Assembly (NCBI GenBank): GCA_021771915.1
Contig: JAETNY010000001.1
Location: 173,638 to 237,637 of the forward strand
Origin: Bacillota bacterium
GTDB taxonomy: Bacteria; Bacillota; Dehalobacteriia; UBA4068; UBA4997
DNA length: 64,000 nt
Direction of reading: 5' to 3'
The stretch's first letter is position 1. Every line of letters begins with the position of its first letter. The translations under genes were made by a program, and so were the position numbers. Shown in pieces: positions 49,936-58,030 of the stretch. Under the pieces are notes generated by a model. The model did not search any database. It saw only the letters and a list, made by a program, of their open reading frames with translations, and was not told where the DNA came from.

Positions 49936-51798
49936 ATGTTTTTACCAATAAATCGCCAGGATATGAATTTACGTGACTGGCATTATCTGGATTTTTTGAT
50001 TATCACAGGTGATGCGCTGGTTGACCATTATTCTTTTGGCTCGCCGCTGATTGCACGCTGGCTGGAGCATTTGGGCTATCGGGTTGGTATTCTGGCTCAA
50101 CCGGATTGGCATGACCCGGCCAGTTTGCAGGTTATGGGGCGGCCGCGTTATGCGGTTTTGGTCAGCGCCGGCAATTTGGATTCCATGATAAATCATTATA
50201 CGGCCAGCAAAAAGCCGCGTCGGCAGGACGCATATTCGCCGGGCGGCCAGACCGGGCGGCGGCCGGATTATGCGGCGGCGGTATATAGTCGTCTGGCCAA
50301 GCAGGCTTTTCCGGATACGCCGGTTATTTTGGGTGGTGTGGAGGCCAGTATGCGCCGTTTTGCGCATTATGATTATTGGTCAGACAGCGTTAAACCCTCC
50401 TGGTTGCTGGAGGGTGGGGCGGATTTGCTGGTTTATGGCATGGCGGAATTGACCCTGCGCGAGGTTGCGGAGGTTTTGGCCGGCGGCGGCACGGTGGCGG
50501 ATTGCCGCCGGATTGCCGGGTTGGCTTATAGTCTGCCGTTGGGGGCGGCGCTGCCGCAGCGGCGCGCTTTGGAAATACCCAGCTATAAGCAGGTTCGTAC
50601 CAGCAAGCGCGCTTTTGCTCGGGCTTTTCAGCAGATTGATCGGGAGCAGAATTTTTATGACGGCAAAATTTTGCTGCAACGGCATGATGATGTTTATTTG
50701 GTGGTAAATCCACCGCAGCGTCCGTTGACCACGCCGGAAATGGACGAAATTTATGAACTGCCGTTCAGTAACAGCTGGCATTCCAGCTATGACGCGCAGG
50801 GCGGCGTGCCGGCGCTGGCCGAGGTGGAATTTTCACTGCTTTCACACCGCGGCTGTTTTGGCAGCTGTGCCTTTTGCTCAATCGGTCATCATCAGGGGTC
50901 GATTATCCAGAACCGCAGTGCGCAAAGCATTTTGGCGGAGGCCAAGCGGCTGACCCAGAAACCCAATTTTAAGGGCTATATTCATGATTTGGGTGGTCCC
51001 ACCGCCAATTTCCGCGGTCAGGGTTGTGCCAAGGCGCGCAAGGTTGGTCCCTGTCGCAATAAAAAATGCCTGTATCCGCAGCCTTGCAAAAATCTGAAGC
51101 TAGATATGCATGAATACATGGGTTTGCTACGTCAGGTTGCGGCGCTGCCCGGCGTTAAAAAGGTGTTTATCCGCTCCGGCCTGCGTTATGATTATATGCT
51201 GCTGGATAAAAGCGATGCATTTTTGCGCCAGCTGGTAAATAATCATGTTAGCGGTCATTTGAAAGTTGCGCCGGAGCATAGCCAGCCGCGAGTTCTGGCG
51301 GCTATGGCTAAACCGGATTGGGCGGTTTATCAGCGTTTTGCTGCTAAATTTACCAAGTTGAATGAGGTGGCCGGCAAAAAGCAATATTTATTGCCATATT
51401 TTATTGCTGCACACCCCGGCTGCACTTTGCAGGACGCGGTGCAGCTGGCGCTTTTAATGAAACAGGGCGGTTGGCGGCCGGAACAGGTGCAGCTGTTTTT
51501 GCCCTCGCCGGGCAGTAAAAGCACTTGTATGTATTATACGGGCTTAAATCCTGATGACGGTCAGCCGGTTTATGTGGCGAAGAACCGGGAGGAGCGAGAA
51601 ATGCAGCGCGCGTTGTTGCTTTTCAGTCAGCCGGAGCAGCAACCGTTGGTGCGCAAGGCGCTGCAAAAGGCCGGGCGTGAGGACTTGATTGGCTGGGGAC
51701 GGCAATATTTAGTACCGCCGGCCGGTGAGCCGCCGCAAACCAGACGGAGCAATCGCAATAAGCGTCGGTCGTTCCAGAGCCAGAGGAGGCGGCCATAA
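49936..51798 (+). CDS. YgiQ family radical SAM protein, 620 aa
   Basis: Radical S-adenosylmethionine enzyme of unknown substrate. N-terminal cobalamin-like/UPF0313 domain (about 15-300, DALVDHYSFGSPLIARWLE), then the cluster motif GCFGSCAFCSIGHHQG (CxxxCxxC, near 304-319), a second Cys group GPCRNKKCLYPQPCKN and the C-terminal basic tail. YgiQ is usually about 600-750 residues. ATG at 49936 has AAGGAG 8 bases upstream; TTG at 49933 is also possible. Confidence 0.93.
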   Translation: MFLPINRQDMNLRDWHYLDFLIITGDALVDHYSFGSPLIARWLEHLGYRVGILAQPDWHDPASLQVMGRPRYAVLVSAGNLDSMINHYTASKKPRRQDAYSPGGQTGRRPDYAAAVYSRLAKQAFPDTPVILGGVEASMRRFAHYDYWSDSVKPSWLLEGGADLLVYGMAELTLREVAEVLAGGGTVADCRRIAGLAYSLPLGAALPQRRALEIPSYKQVRTSKRAFARAFQQIDREQNFYDGKILLQRHDDVYLVVNPPQRPLTTPEMDEIYELPFSNSWHSSYDAQGGVPALAEVEFSLLSHRGCFGSCAFCSIGHHQGSIIQNRSAQSILAEAKRLTQKPNFKGYIHDLGGPTANFRGQGCAKARKVGPCRNKKCLYPQPCKNLKLDMHEYMGLLRQVAALPGVKKVFIRSGLRYDYMLLDKSDAFLRQLVNNHVSGHLKVAPEHSQPRVLAAMAKPDWAVYQRFAAKFTKLNEVAGKKQYLLPYFIAAHPGCTLQDAVQLALLMKQGGWRPEQVQLFLPSPGSKSTCMYYTGLNPDDGQPVYVAKNREEREMQRALLLFSQPEQQPLVRKALQKAGREDLIGWGRQYLVPPAGEPPQTRRSNRNKRRSFQSQRRRP

Positions 51799-53189
51799 TG
51801 TCCTGCGGCGTTGATTTTTGTCTTGGTTTGGGCATTGATTTGCTGGAAAAAAAACGTCTGGCCGGTTGGTTATGCCGGCCGGGTATAAGGAGGCGTTTTT
51901 CAGCGGCAGAAATTGCCTTTGCTGAGAACAGCGGCCGGCCGGAGGAGGCCATGGCGGCGGCATTTGCGGCCAAAGAGGCTTTTTATAAAGCAGCCGGCGC
52001 TTTGCTTTCACCAGAATATGCCGATGAACTGCCGGCTATGTTTTGGCAGGCTCATTTAAGACGCTTGCCGGACGGTCGGCCGGAGATTGACTTGCAGGAG
52101 CCTTGGGCCGGGCGTTTGCGCGCTGCCGGAGTGCAGCGGATTTTGATAAGCATCAGTCATGACCGGGAGCAGGTGTTGGCGGCGGTTATTTTGCTGGCGG
52201 CGACCGAGCATACGGCGGAGGGATTGAAAATTTTACATTCCATGCTGCCGGCCGGCTTTTTGCCTTTAATGGAGCAGGCCGAGCAGTTTCAGTCTGGCAT
52301 GCAAAGGCTGGATTTGGCTTGGGCGGCGCAATGTCTGCCTTTGCGTCCGGCGGCATCGCATAAGGGCAATTTCGGCCGGGTTTTGGTGGTTGGCGGCAGT
52401 AATCAATATGTTGGGGCGGTGCAGCTGGCGGCGGAAGCGGCTTTGCGCGCTGGAGCCGGCTTGGTTACGCTGGCCGCGCCCTGGTTGATTACACCGCTTT
52501 CTCCGGAAATTATGCGTTTACCGCTGGCCGCTCCTGCCGGTTATCTGGCGGCAGACAGATTGCCAGCCTTGCAGAATTTTCTGACGTCTAATAATCCGGT
52601 GTTGGCGCTGGGTATGGGTTTGGGGCGTGCTGCGGAAACTTGTGTTTTAGTGCGCAGTTTAATGCAGACGGAGCAGCCCAAGGTAATTGATGCTGATGGA
52701 CTTTTTGCGCTGGCGGAACAACCGCTTTTGCCGTTAAACGCTGTTTTAACACCGCATAGCGGTGAGATGGCGCGGCTTTTGGGCGATAATTGGACGGCGG
52801 CGGACGTGGAAAATGACCGTTTGGCGGCGGTTCAGCTTTGTGCGGACAAATATCAGGCAGTTACAGTTTTGAAAGGGCAGCATACTTTGATATGTACGCC
52901 GGCGGTTAGCGTGGATAATAAAATAAATCGGCGGCAGATTTTTGTTAATACCAGCGGCAATCCCGGCATGGCTACTGGCGGCAGTGGCGATGTTCTGGCT
53001 GGAATGATTGCCAGCTGGCTGGCGCAGGGTTTGCCGGCCTGGCAGGCGGCCTCCTTTGGCGTTTATCTGCATGGTCTGGCCGGGGATTTGGCGTCCGCGG
53101 CCAAGTCGCAATATGCTATGACGGCGCTGGATATTTTAAACTTTTTGCCGCAGGCTTATCTGCGTATTTTGGAGGAGAAAGAAGCATAG
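51798..53189 (+). CDS. Fusion of holo-ACP synthase (AcpS) and ADP-dependent NAD(P)H-hydrate dehydratase (NnrD), 463 aa
   Basis: Residues 1-135 are an AcpS domain that attaches phosphopantetheine to acyl carrier protein: LGIDLLEKKRL with Asp14, FAAKEAFYKA with Glu60 and SISHDREQVLA at 118-128. After a linker (136-175) residues 178-460 are the NnrD dehydratase with LPLRPAASHKGNFGRVLVVGGS, VLTPHSGEMARLL and the catalytic motif NTSGNPGMATGGSGDVLAG (about 384-402). In most bacteria NnrD is fused to the epimerase NnrE, here absent. The ATG overlaps the upstream TAA (ATAATG). alr follows by 6 bases. Confidence 0.88.
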   Translation: MSCGVDFCLGLGIDLLEKKRLAGWLCRPGIRRRFSAAEIAFAENSGRPEEAMAAAFAAKEAFYKAAGALLSPEYADELPAMFWQAHLRRLPDGRPEIDLQEPWAGRLRAAGVQRILISISHDREQVLAAVILLAATEHTAEGLKILHSMLPAGFLPLMEQAEQFQSGMQRLDLAWAAQCLPLRPAASHKGNFGRVLVVGGSNQYVGAVQLAAEAALRAGAGLVTLAAPWLITPLSPEIMRLPLAAPAGYLAADRLPALQNFLTSNNPVLALGMGLGRAAETCVLVRSLMQTEQPKVIDADGLFALAEQPLLPLNAVLTPHSGEMARLLGDNWTAADVENDRLAAVQLCADKYQAVTVLKGQHTLICTPAVSVDNKINRRQIFVNTSGNPGMATGGSGDVLAGMIASWLAQGLPAWQAASFGVYLHGLAGDLASAAKSQYAMTALDILNFLPQAYLRILEEKEA

Positions 53190-53195
53190 GGATAT

Positions 53196-54356
53196 ATGGA
53201 AAAAAATTTGCTGAAGCGCGCGGCCTGGATTGAGGTTGATTTGCAGGCGCTGCGCGAGAATTTTGTCAACATTAAGGCGTTGTTGCCGGCGGAAACGCAG
53301 ATTGTGGCGGTGGTTAAGGCCAATGCTTATGGGCATGGGGCGGTGCCGGTGGCGCAGTGTTTGTTGGCGGAGGGAGCCAGCCGGCTGGCCGTGGCTACAC
53401 TGGACGAAGCGTTGGAGTTGCGCGCGGCCGGTATCAATGCGCCAATCATGTTGCTGGGTTTTTGCGGTGATGTGCCGGAGGTTTTGCGTTTGGCAGTGGC
53501 TCAGCAAATTATTTTGCCTTTGTATTCGCTGGCTATGGGGCAGGCAGTCAGCCGGGCGGCGCAGGCCGAGGGGCGGACGGCATTGTGTCAGCTTGTTTTG
53601 GACAGCGGCATGGGGCGGATTGGTTTGCGGCCGACGGCCGAGGCGCGGCAGGAGGCTTTGTCTATTGCGAAACTGCCGTGTTTGCAGCTGGAGGGTATGT
53701 TTTCGCATTTTGCGGCGGCGGACGAGTTGGATAAAACGCATGCCAGACAGCAGCTGACTGTTTATCAGCAGTTTGCGGCGGATTTGGCGGCGGCTGGCTT
53801 AGAATTACCTTTGCTTAATATTGCCAACAGCGCGGCTATCATGGAAATGCCTGGGGCACATTTGGATATGGTGCGTGCCGGGATAATTATCTATGGTTAT
53901 TATCCCTCGGCCGAGGTTGAGCGAAAACGGCTGCGTCTGCGGCCTGCGCTCTCAATTAAGGCACGCCTGACCTGTCTGAAATGGGTGCCGGCCGCTACCC
54001 CTATTAGTTACGGCTGTACCTTTGTAACCGAACGTCCATCGCTGATTGGCACGGTGCCGGTGGGTTATGCTGACGGCTGGCGGCGCTCTTTAAGCAACCG
54101 GGGGCAGGTTTTGGTGGCCGGTCAGCGTGCTCCTATTGTGGGGCGTGTTTGCATGGACCAGTTTATGATTGACCTGACTGATGTGGCTACGCAGACCGGA
54201 TTGAATATGGAGACTTTGGCTCAGGCGGAGGTGGTTTTGTTGGGCGAGCAGGGACTGGAGCGCATTGACGCGGAGGAAATCGCCGCCTGGCTGGATACCA
54301 TAAGTTATGAGGTTTTGAGCGCTTTGCTGCCACGGCTGCCAAGAATATATAAATAA
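53196..54356 (+). CDS. alr: Alanine racemase, 386 aa
   Basis: PLP enzyme making D-alanine for peptidoglycan. VVKANAYGHG with the PLP lysine Lys41, SHFAAADELD, IANSAAIMEMPGAHLDMVRAGIIIYG and PISYGCTFVTERPSLIGTVPVGYADG (second catalytic Tyr and dimer loop) are family signatures. Length is typical (about 370-390 aa). It is the third gene of the ygiQ-acpS/nnrD-alr unit. Confidence 0.96.
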   Translation: MEKNLLKRAAWIEVDLQALRENFVNIKALLPAETQIVAVVKANAYGHGAVPVAQCLLAEGASRLAVATLDEALELRAAGINAPIMLLGFCGDVPEVLRLAVAQQIILPLYSLAMGQAVSRAAQAEGRTALCQLVLDSGMGRIGLRPTAEARQEALSIAKLPCLQLEGMFSHFAAADELDKTHARQQLTVYQQFAADLAAAGLELPLLNIANSAAIMEMPGAHLDMVRAGIIIYGYYPSAEVERKRLRLRPALSIKARLTCLKWVPAATPISYGCTFVTERPSLIGTVPVGYADGWRRSLSNRGQVLVAGQRAPIVGRVCMDQFMIDLTDVATQTGLNMETLAQAEVVLLGEQGLERIDAEEIAAWLDTISYEVLSALLPRLPRIYK

Positions 54357-54364
54357 AAAAACTG

Positions 54365-54393
54365 TTGACATTTAGCAATTTTCATTATATAAT
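54365..54393 (+). promoter_or_regulatory. Consensus promoter for the FMN riboswitch and ribU
   Basis: TTGACA (54365-54370), 17-base spacer, TATAAT (54388-54393): both hexamers perfect. Confidence 0.9.
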
Positions 54394-54417
54394 ATATTAA
54401 ATAAAAATTTAATAACT

Positions 54418-54537
54418 GTCTTCGGGGCAGGGTGCAATTCCCTACCGGCGGTGAGTTCCTTTTAGGAGCAAGCCCGCGAGCGCAAGCTGATTTGGTGAAA
54501 TTCCAAAGCCGACGGTATAGTCCGGATGAGAGAAGAT
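54418..54537 (+). ncRNA. FMN riboswitch (RFN element)
   Basis: Textbook RFN sequence blocks in order: CTTCGGGGCAGGGTG, ATTCCCTACCGGCGGTGAG, AGCCCGCGAGC, GGTGAAATTCCAAAGCCGAC and CGGTATAGTCCGGATGAGAGAAG, closing the base stem CTTC...GAAG. It controls the riboflavin transporter gene downstream. Confidence 0.95.
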
Positions 54538-54608
54538 TTGGAAATATGGCAAAACGAGAGGCCTGTGTTTATTAGGCTTGGAGGCTTGTCAGCTATTTTC
54601 AGTATGAT

Positions 54609-54646
54609 TAAACCTCTGCCCGAAGTTTTTGGGTGGGGTTTTTTTG
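54609..54646 (+). terminator. Expression-platform terminator of the FMN riboswitch
   Basis: AAACCTCTGCCC and GGGTGGGGTTT pair (one bulge), followed by a 7-base T-run, between the aptamer and ribU. Confidence 0.85.
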
Positions 54647-54690
54647 TATGAGCACTTAACATTTTGAGGGCAGTTAGGGGAGGTAAAAAC

Positions 54691-55275
54691 ATGAAAAATC
54701 AAAATGATGCGGCAATTTCAAAGAAACTAACTGTTAACACTAAAATGTTAACGCGCATTAGCCTGCTGGCGGCGCTTTCCGTGGTGTTTTTGCTGGTGGT
54801 GCCAAGGGTTTCGCTGGTGCCGGCTGCGCCTTATCTGCAATATGATATGGCGGACGTGCCGATTTTGCTGGCGGCTTTTCTGCTGGGAACTGCGCCGGGG
54901 CTTTGGGTTTTGGCGTTGGTCAGCTTAATTCAGGGCGTTGTGTTGGGTGAGAATGGTCTGGTGGGCGCTTTTATGCATTTTTGCGCTACGGGCGGTCAGG
55001 TTTTGGTGGCCGTATATCTGGCTAACAAATTGTCAGGTTTGAAAGGCCTGACACTGGGGTTGCTGGCCGGCTCTGTTACCAGAATGTTAATTATGATACC
55101 GATGAATTTGCTGATTACTGTTTATGTTTTTGGTCAGCCGGCGGAAATTGTGCGTGCGGCCATGTTACCGGGTATTATGCCGTTTAATTTTCTGGTGGCG
55201 GCTATTAACTCTGTAATCTTTTTCGTAATCTATAAGATAAATGAAAAAGTTTTTCGGGAATTGGTTGGAAAATAA
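54691..55275 (+). CDS. ribU: Riboflavin transporter substrate-binding subunit RibU (ECF S component), 194 aa
   Basis: Riboflavin uptake S-component of an ECF transporter. About six membrane helices (residues 20-45, 52-72, 77-98, 104-125, 130-160, 165-185) and the family segments RISLLAALSVVFLLVVPRVSL and YDMADVPILLAAFLLG. Identification is strengthened by the FMN riboswitch directly upstream. ATG at 54691 has GGGGAGG 8 bases upstream. Confidence 0.93.
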   Translation: MKNQNDAAISKKLTVNTKMLTRISLLAALSVVFLLVVPRVSLVPAAPYLQYDMADVPILLAAFLLGTAPGLWVLALVSLIQGVVLGENGLVGAFMHFCATGGQVLVAVYLANKLSGLKGLTLGLLAGSVTRMLIMIPMNLLITVYVFGQPAEIVRAAMLPGIMPFNFLVAAINSVIFFVIYKINEKVFRELVGK

Positions 55276-55285
55276 GCCTGGGGCT

Positions 55286-55855
55286 TTAATTTAAGGCAAT
55301 GTGTGTCTGGTTCAGCAGTTGTTTGCGTTCCGGCCAATCCGGCATAAGCTTGGTTAGCAGCGCATAAAACTGCTGGGAGTGGTTAGGCTGCAATAAATGG
55401 CAGAGTTCATGCATGATAACATATTCAATACAGATTTGCGGTGTGGCTAAAAGATGAGTATTCAGCGTGATAATACCTTTAACCGTTTGGCAGGAACCCC
55501 AGCGGCTGGTCATTTTGCGGACACGCAGCCCGGGCAGCGCCGCGCCGTAAGGTTTGATGCGTGGATATAATTCGGTCAGCAGCTGGTTAAAAACGGCCAG
55601 ACATTCATCTTTGCTATATTGTTTTGTTTCTTTGCAGCGTCTGGCCAGGTCGGTCAGGCGCTGTTGTGCTTGCTGGATATAGGCGCTGTGACGGCTGACA
55701 AAGTCATCAATTTGAGCCAGCGGCACGCGTGGGCTGGCGGAAACATAAACACTGCCGTCTTTGCGAATACGAAGATTTAGATTTTTAACATTCTTGCGCT
55801 CCAGCAGGTATTTTATATTTTGTGCAGAGCGTTCGCTAATTTTTTTTGGCTTCAT
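55286..55855 (-). CDS. YgjP-like (SprT/DUF45) metallopeptidase, 189 aa
   Basis: HExxH variant in VIMHELCHLLQPNHSQQFYALL (about residues 143-164: HELCH with Glu general base; distal His in NHSQQF), preceded by KMTSRWGSCQTVKGIITLN, a signature of YgjP/M48-like domains. An Arg/Lys-rich N-terminal domain (1-100) may bind nucleic acid. Possibly a metallopeptidase with unknown substrate. The ATG at 55855 has AAAGG 8 bases upstream; a GTG three codons earlier is the longer alternative. Confidence 0.85.
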   Translation of the reverse strand: MKPKKISERSAQNIKYLLERKNVKNLNLRIRKDGSVYVSASPRVPLAQIDDFVSRHSAYIQQAQQRLTDLARRCKETKQYSKDECLAVFNQLLTELYPRIKPYGAALPGLRVRKMTSRWGSCQTVKGIITLNTHLLATPQICIEYVIMHELCHLLQPNHSQQFYALLTKLMPDWPERKQLLNQTHIALN

Positions 55856-55864
55856 GGGAGTCAC

Positions 55865-56219
55865 CTTTACTCAATAGGATTTATTTGCTCTTAAATTATA
55901 CAGATTATTGCTCGGAAAAGCAAGCGGCCGGTTGGGGCAGGTTAAGCTGCTGGCAGATAATCTAAACCAGATTGTCCGGCTAATCCTGATAAAAGGGATT
56001 GTATTCGGCCAGAGTTTGTCTGATAAGAGCCGGCGGCATTTGCGTCAGAAAGCATCGGCCACTGGTCGGCGTTTAGTTAAGGTATAAATAATCTTTTCGG
56101 TGATGCTGGCGCCAAATCCCACGCGTTGCTGCTCACGCAGGCTGGTTTTGCGTTACTGTAAAATCAGTGTTTGTCGACTGGAAAGTAATTATAGCATTAA
56201 TTCAATGGCAAAACAAGTC
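55865..56219 (-). other. Intergenic region with a possible gene remnant
   Basis: About 350 bases with no intact gene. On the minus strand an open stretch near 56065-56145 reads LREQQRVGFGASITEKIIYTL and then a shifted frame just after it reads FLTQMPPALIRQTLAEYNPFYQD before a stop near 55978. Together they look like the C-terminal part of a protein broken by a frameshift. No family recognised; low certainty. Confidence 0.3.
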
Positions 56220-56248
56220 TTGTTTTTTCGTCAAATTTGTGATATAAT
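56220..56248 (+). promoter_or_regulatory. Promoter for the PIN-like gene
   Basis: TTGTTT, 17-base spacer, TATAAT (56243-56248), 23 bases before the ATG. Confidence 0.7.
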
Positions 56249-56271
56249 AAATGCAGATGAGAGAGGTAGAC

Positions 56272-56943
56272 ATGGCTTTAATTGAAACATACTATTTAAT
56301 TGATTTTGAAAATGTTAAGGAAGATAATTTGCTGGGGGCGAAGCTGGGGGAGTTTGACCAGGTTCATATTTTTTCTACGGAAAACGTGCCTAAAATCAGT
56401 ATTAGATTACTTTCTGTATTTAATGCCACCAAGGTTTTTTCACATGTTGTAGCAGTTGGCAAGCAATCTCTGGATATGCATTTGGTTTCTTATCTTGGCT
56501 ATCTGTTGGGAAAAAATGAGAATGAAAAAGCCAGATATATAATCATAAGTCAGGATACAGATTATGACAATGTTATTACATTCTGGAAAAGTCGGACAGG
56601 TTTTGATATTAAGCGTCAGAGCAGTATGGGCGCAAAGGGTAATAAATCAGTACCCAAGGCATTGCTGGCTAAAACGGTCAATACAGTTAATAGCGTTAAT
56701 AAGGCTGGCAAAAGCAGCGTAAAGGCTAAAGCCTCTCAAAAGAAAGTTCAGCTTAATAATGAAATTCAGAAAAAATTAAGCCAAGCAGGTTTTGACAAAG
56801 AGATAATTGGTTATGTGGCCTCGCTTTGCATCAAACAATTTTCTGAAAAAAACGCCAAGCAGAATATCTATCGAGATATTGTGGCTAAGTATGGTCAGAA
56901 GCAGGGGCTTGAAATTTACAATAAAATTAAACAGAATATCTAG
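56272..56943 (+). CDS. PIN-like/NYN-type RNase-fold protein, 223 aa
   Basis: Residues 1-130 have a PIN/NYN-like Rossmann pattern with spaced acidic residues: YYLIDFENVKEDNL (Asp9, Glu11), SLDMHLVSYLGYLLG (Asp near 67) and IISQDTDYDNVITFW (Asp95/Asp98), the four acidic positions expected of PIN-like nucleases. Residues 130-165 are a Lys/Asn/Ser-rich linker and the C-terminus (165-223) is helical. ATG at 56272 with GAGAGAGG upstream. Substrate unknown; single-gene unit with own promoter and terminator. Confidence 0.7.
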   Translation: MALIETYYLIDFENVKEDNLLGAKLGEFDQVHIFSTENVPKISIRLLSVFNATKVFSHVVAVGKQSLDMHLVSYLGYLLGKNENEKARYIIISQDTDYDNVITFWKSRTGFDIKRQSSMGAKGNKSVPKALLAKTVNTVNSVNKAGKSSVKAKASQKKVQLNNEIQKKLSQAGFDKEIIGYVASLCIKQFSEKNAKQNIYRDIVAKYGQKQGLEIYNKIKQNI

Positions 56944-56951
56944 TTTGCAAT

Positions 56952-56983
56952 AAGAGAGTATTACCATACGGCAATACTCTCTT
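56952..56983. terminator. Bidirectional terminator between the PIN-like and MBL-fold genes
   Basis: AAGAGAGTATT and AATACTCTCTT form a perfect 11-base-pair stem with a 10-base loop. Confidence 0.85.
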
Positions 56984-57000
56984 GTTAATTAAGTTTGTTG

Positions 57001-57795
57001 TTAATTTTGGAATAAGAAACCGGCGGTCATATCCAGATAATTTAAGCCGCTGTAATCGGGGTATTGTTTTTGTACCTCGGTTTTGAATGATTCGGCGTTC
57101 TGGCAGGCGGCGGCAATTTTTTTCAGATTTTCCAGATAGGCAATTTTGTTGGCAGCATCTGTTAAATCTTCTGGCGTGTAATGTGCGGTTAAAATCAAAG
57201 CATGATTTTTGGCAATATAGCCGCGCAGTTCAGAAATAATTGCATCGGCATGTTCCGGGTCGGTTATAATCGAATGGCAGTCATGGCCAAGCATATGAGT
57301 GTAAATAGTGTTGATTTCCGGAATTTCAATGTTAAAAGCATCAGCTGTTGGTATAATTAAAAATTCAATATCACCGATAGTAATAGCGCCGGGGTTCAGC
57401 AAATTGGTGATTTTATGCAGGGAATTATCAAAAATTGCTCCAAAAGCAGTGGTGAAATTATCAATCAAAGCCTTACCGCCGCCATTTTCACCATATTCTT
57501 GGGCGTTGGCTGTGGCAAATTTAGGTACATCAGGCAGGAAACTGCCGCCAGCGTCATGATAGGCTATCAACATGCCTTCGATTTCCATATCCTGCAAATA
57601 GTCGGCGAGTTCCTGGTTGTTATCAAAAAAGCATGGCGATTCAATAATTACAGCCTTACCGTTTTTTTCAATGATAAACACCTCATCACTAATTAAATCA
57701 TTGGTCTGATAGGCGTGCAATTTAACTGCTCCGAAATCATAAATTCTCATTTCACCTTTGGTCAGTTTTAAAGTGGTAAATGTATTTTTGTTCAT
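57001..57795 (-). CDS. Metallo-beta-lactamase-fold protein with atypical metal site, 264 aa
   Basis: Overall pattern of an MBL-fold hydrolase: IYDFGAVKLHAYQTNDLISDEVFIIEKNGKAVIIESP, then a strand-turn where the family has HxHxDH; here the sequence is LIAYHDAGGSF, lacking the usual ligands. Later His/Asp residues (HMLGHDCHS, LTAHYTP) remain. Metal binding and reaction are therefore uncertain. ATG with CAAGGAG upstream on the minus strand. It is divergent from the hxlR-type gene and shares an operator region with it, so it is the likely target of that regulator. Confidence 0.65.
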   Translation of the reverse strand: MNKNTFTTLKLTKGEMRIYDFGAVKLHAYQTNDLISDEVFIIEKNGKAVIIESPCFFDNNQELADYLQDMEIEGMLIAYHDAGGSFLPDVPKFATANAQEYGENGGGKALIDNFTTAFGAIFDNSLHKITNLLNPGAITIGDIEFLIIPTADAFNIEIPEINTIYTHMLGHDCHSIITDPEHADAIISELRGYIAKNHALILTAHYTPEDLTDAANKIAYLENLKKIAAACQNAESFKTEVQKQYPDYSGLNYLDMTAGFLFQN

Positions 57796-57868
57796 GGCGT
57801 GCTTCTCCTTGCTAAATATAATTTAATGTCTGAGCAGTGGAGCGGCCGTTCTCTCTGTTCTTAAACAT

Positions 57869-57897
57869 ATTATACATGGCAGTGGAGTGGTTGTAAA
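57869..57897 (-). promoter_or_regulatory. Promoter for the MBL-fold gene
   Basis: On the minus strand TTTACA (57892-57897), 17-base spacer, TATAAT (57869-57874). Confidence 0.75.
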
Positions 57898-57919
57898 GTA
57901 CGCACTTTATTGTGGTCTG

Positions 57920-57938
57920 GTTACCAAAAGGAAACTAA
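57920..57938. promoter_or_regulatory. Putative HxlR operator site 1
   Basis: GTTACCAAAAGGAAACTAA, imperfect dyad, matching the site at 58004 in 15 of about 18 positions. It lies upstream of the minus-strand promoter. Confidence 0.55.
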
Positions 57939-57964
57939 CAATTTGGTTTAAGTTGTCAATTTAG

Positions 57965-57993
57965 TTGCATTTCCTGTTTGGTTATGTTATAAT
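57965..57993 (+). promoter_or_regulatory. Promoter for the HxlR gene
   Basis: TTGCAT (57965-57970), 17-base spacer, TATAAT (57988-57993). Confidence 0.75.
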
Positions 57994-58003
57994 TGACTTA
58001 TTA

Positions 58004-58021
58004 GTTACTAAAAGATACTAA
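58004..58021. promoter_or_regulatory. Putative HxlR operator site 2
   Basis: GTTACTAAAAGATACTAA, imperfect dyad covering the expected transcription start of the HxlR gene, suggesting autorepression. Resembles the GTTAC/TAAG-type dyads bound by HxlR-family regulators such as YodB. Confidence 0.55.
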
Positions 58022-58030
58022 GGAGCAAAA

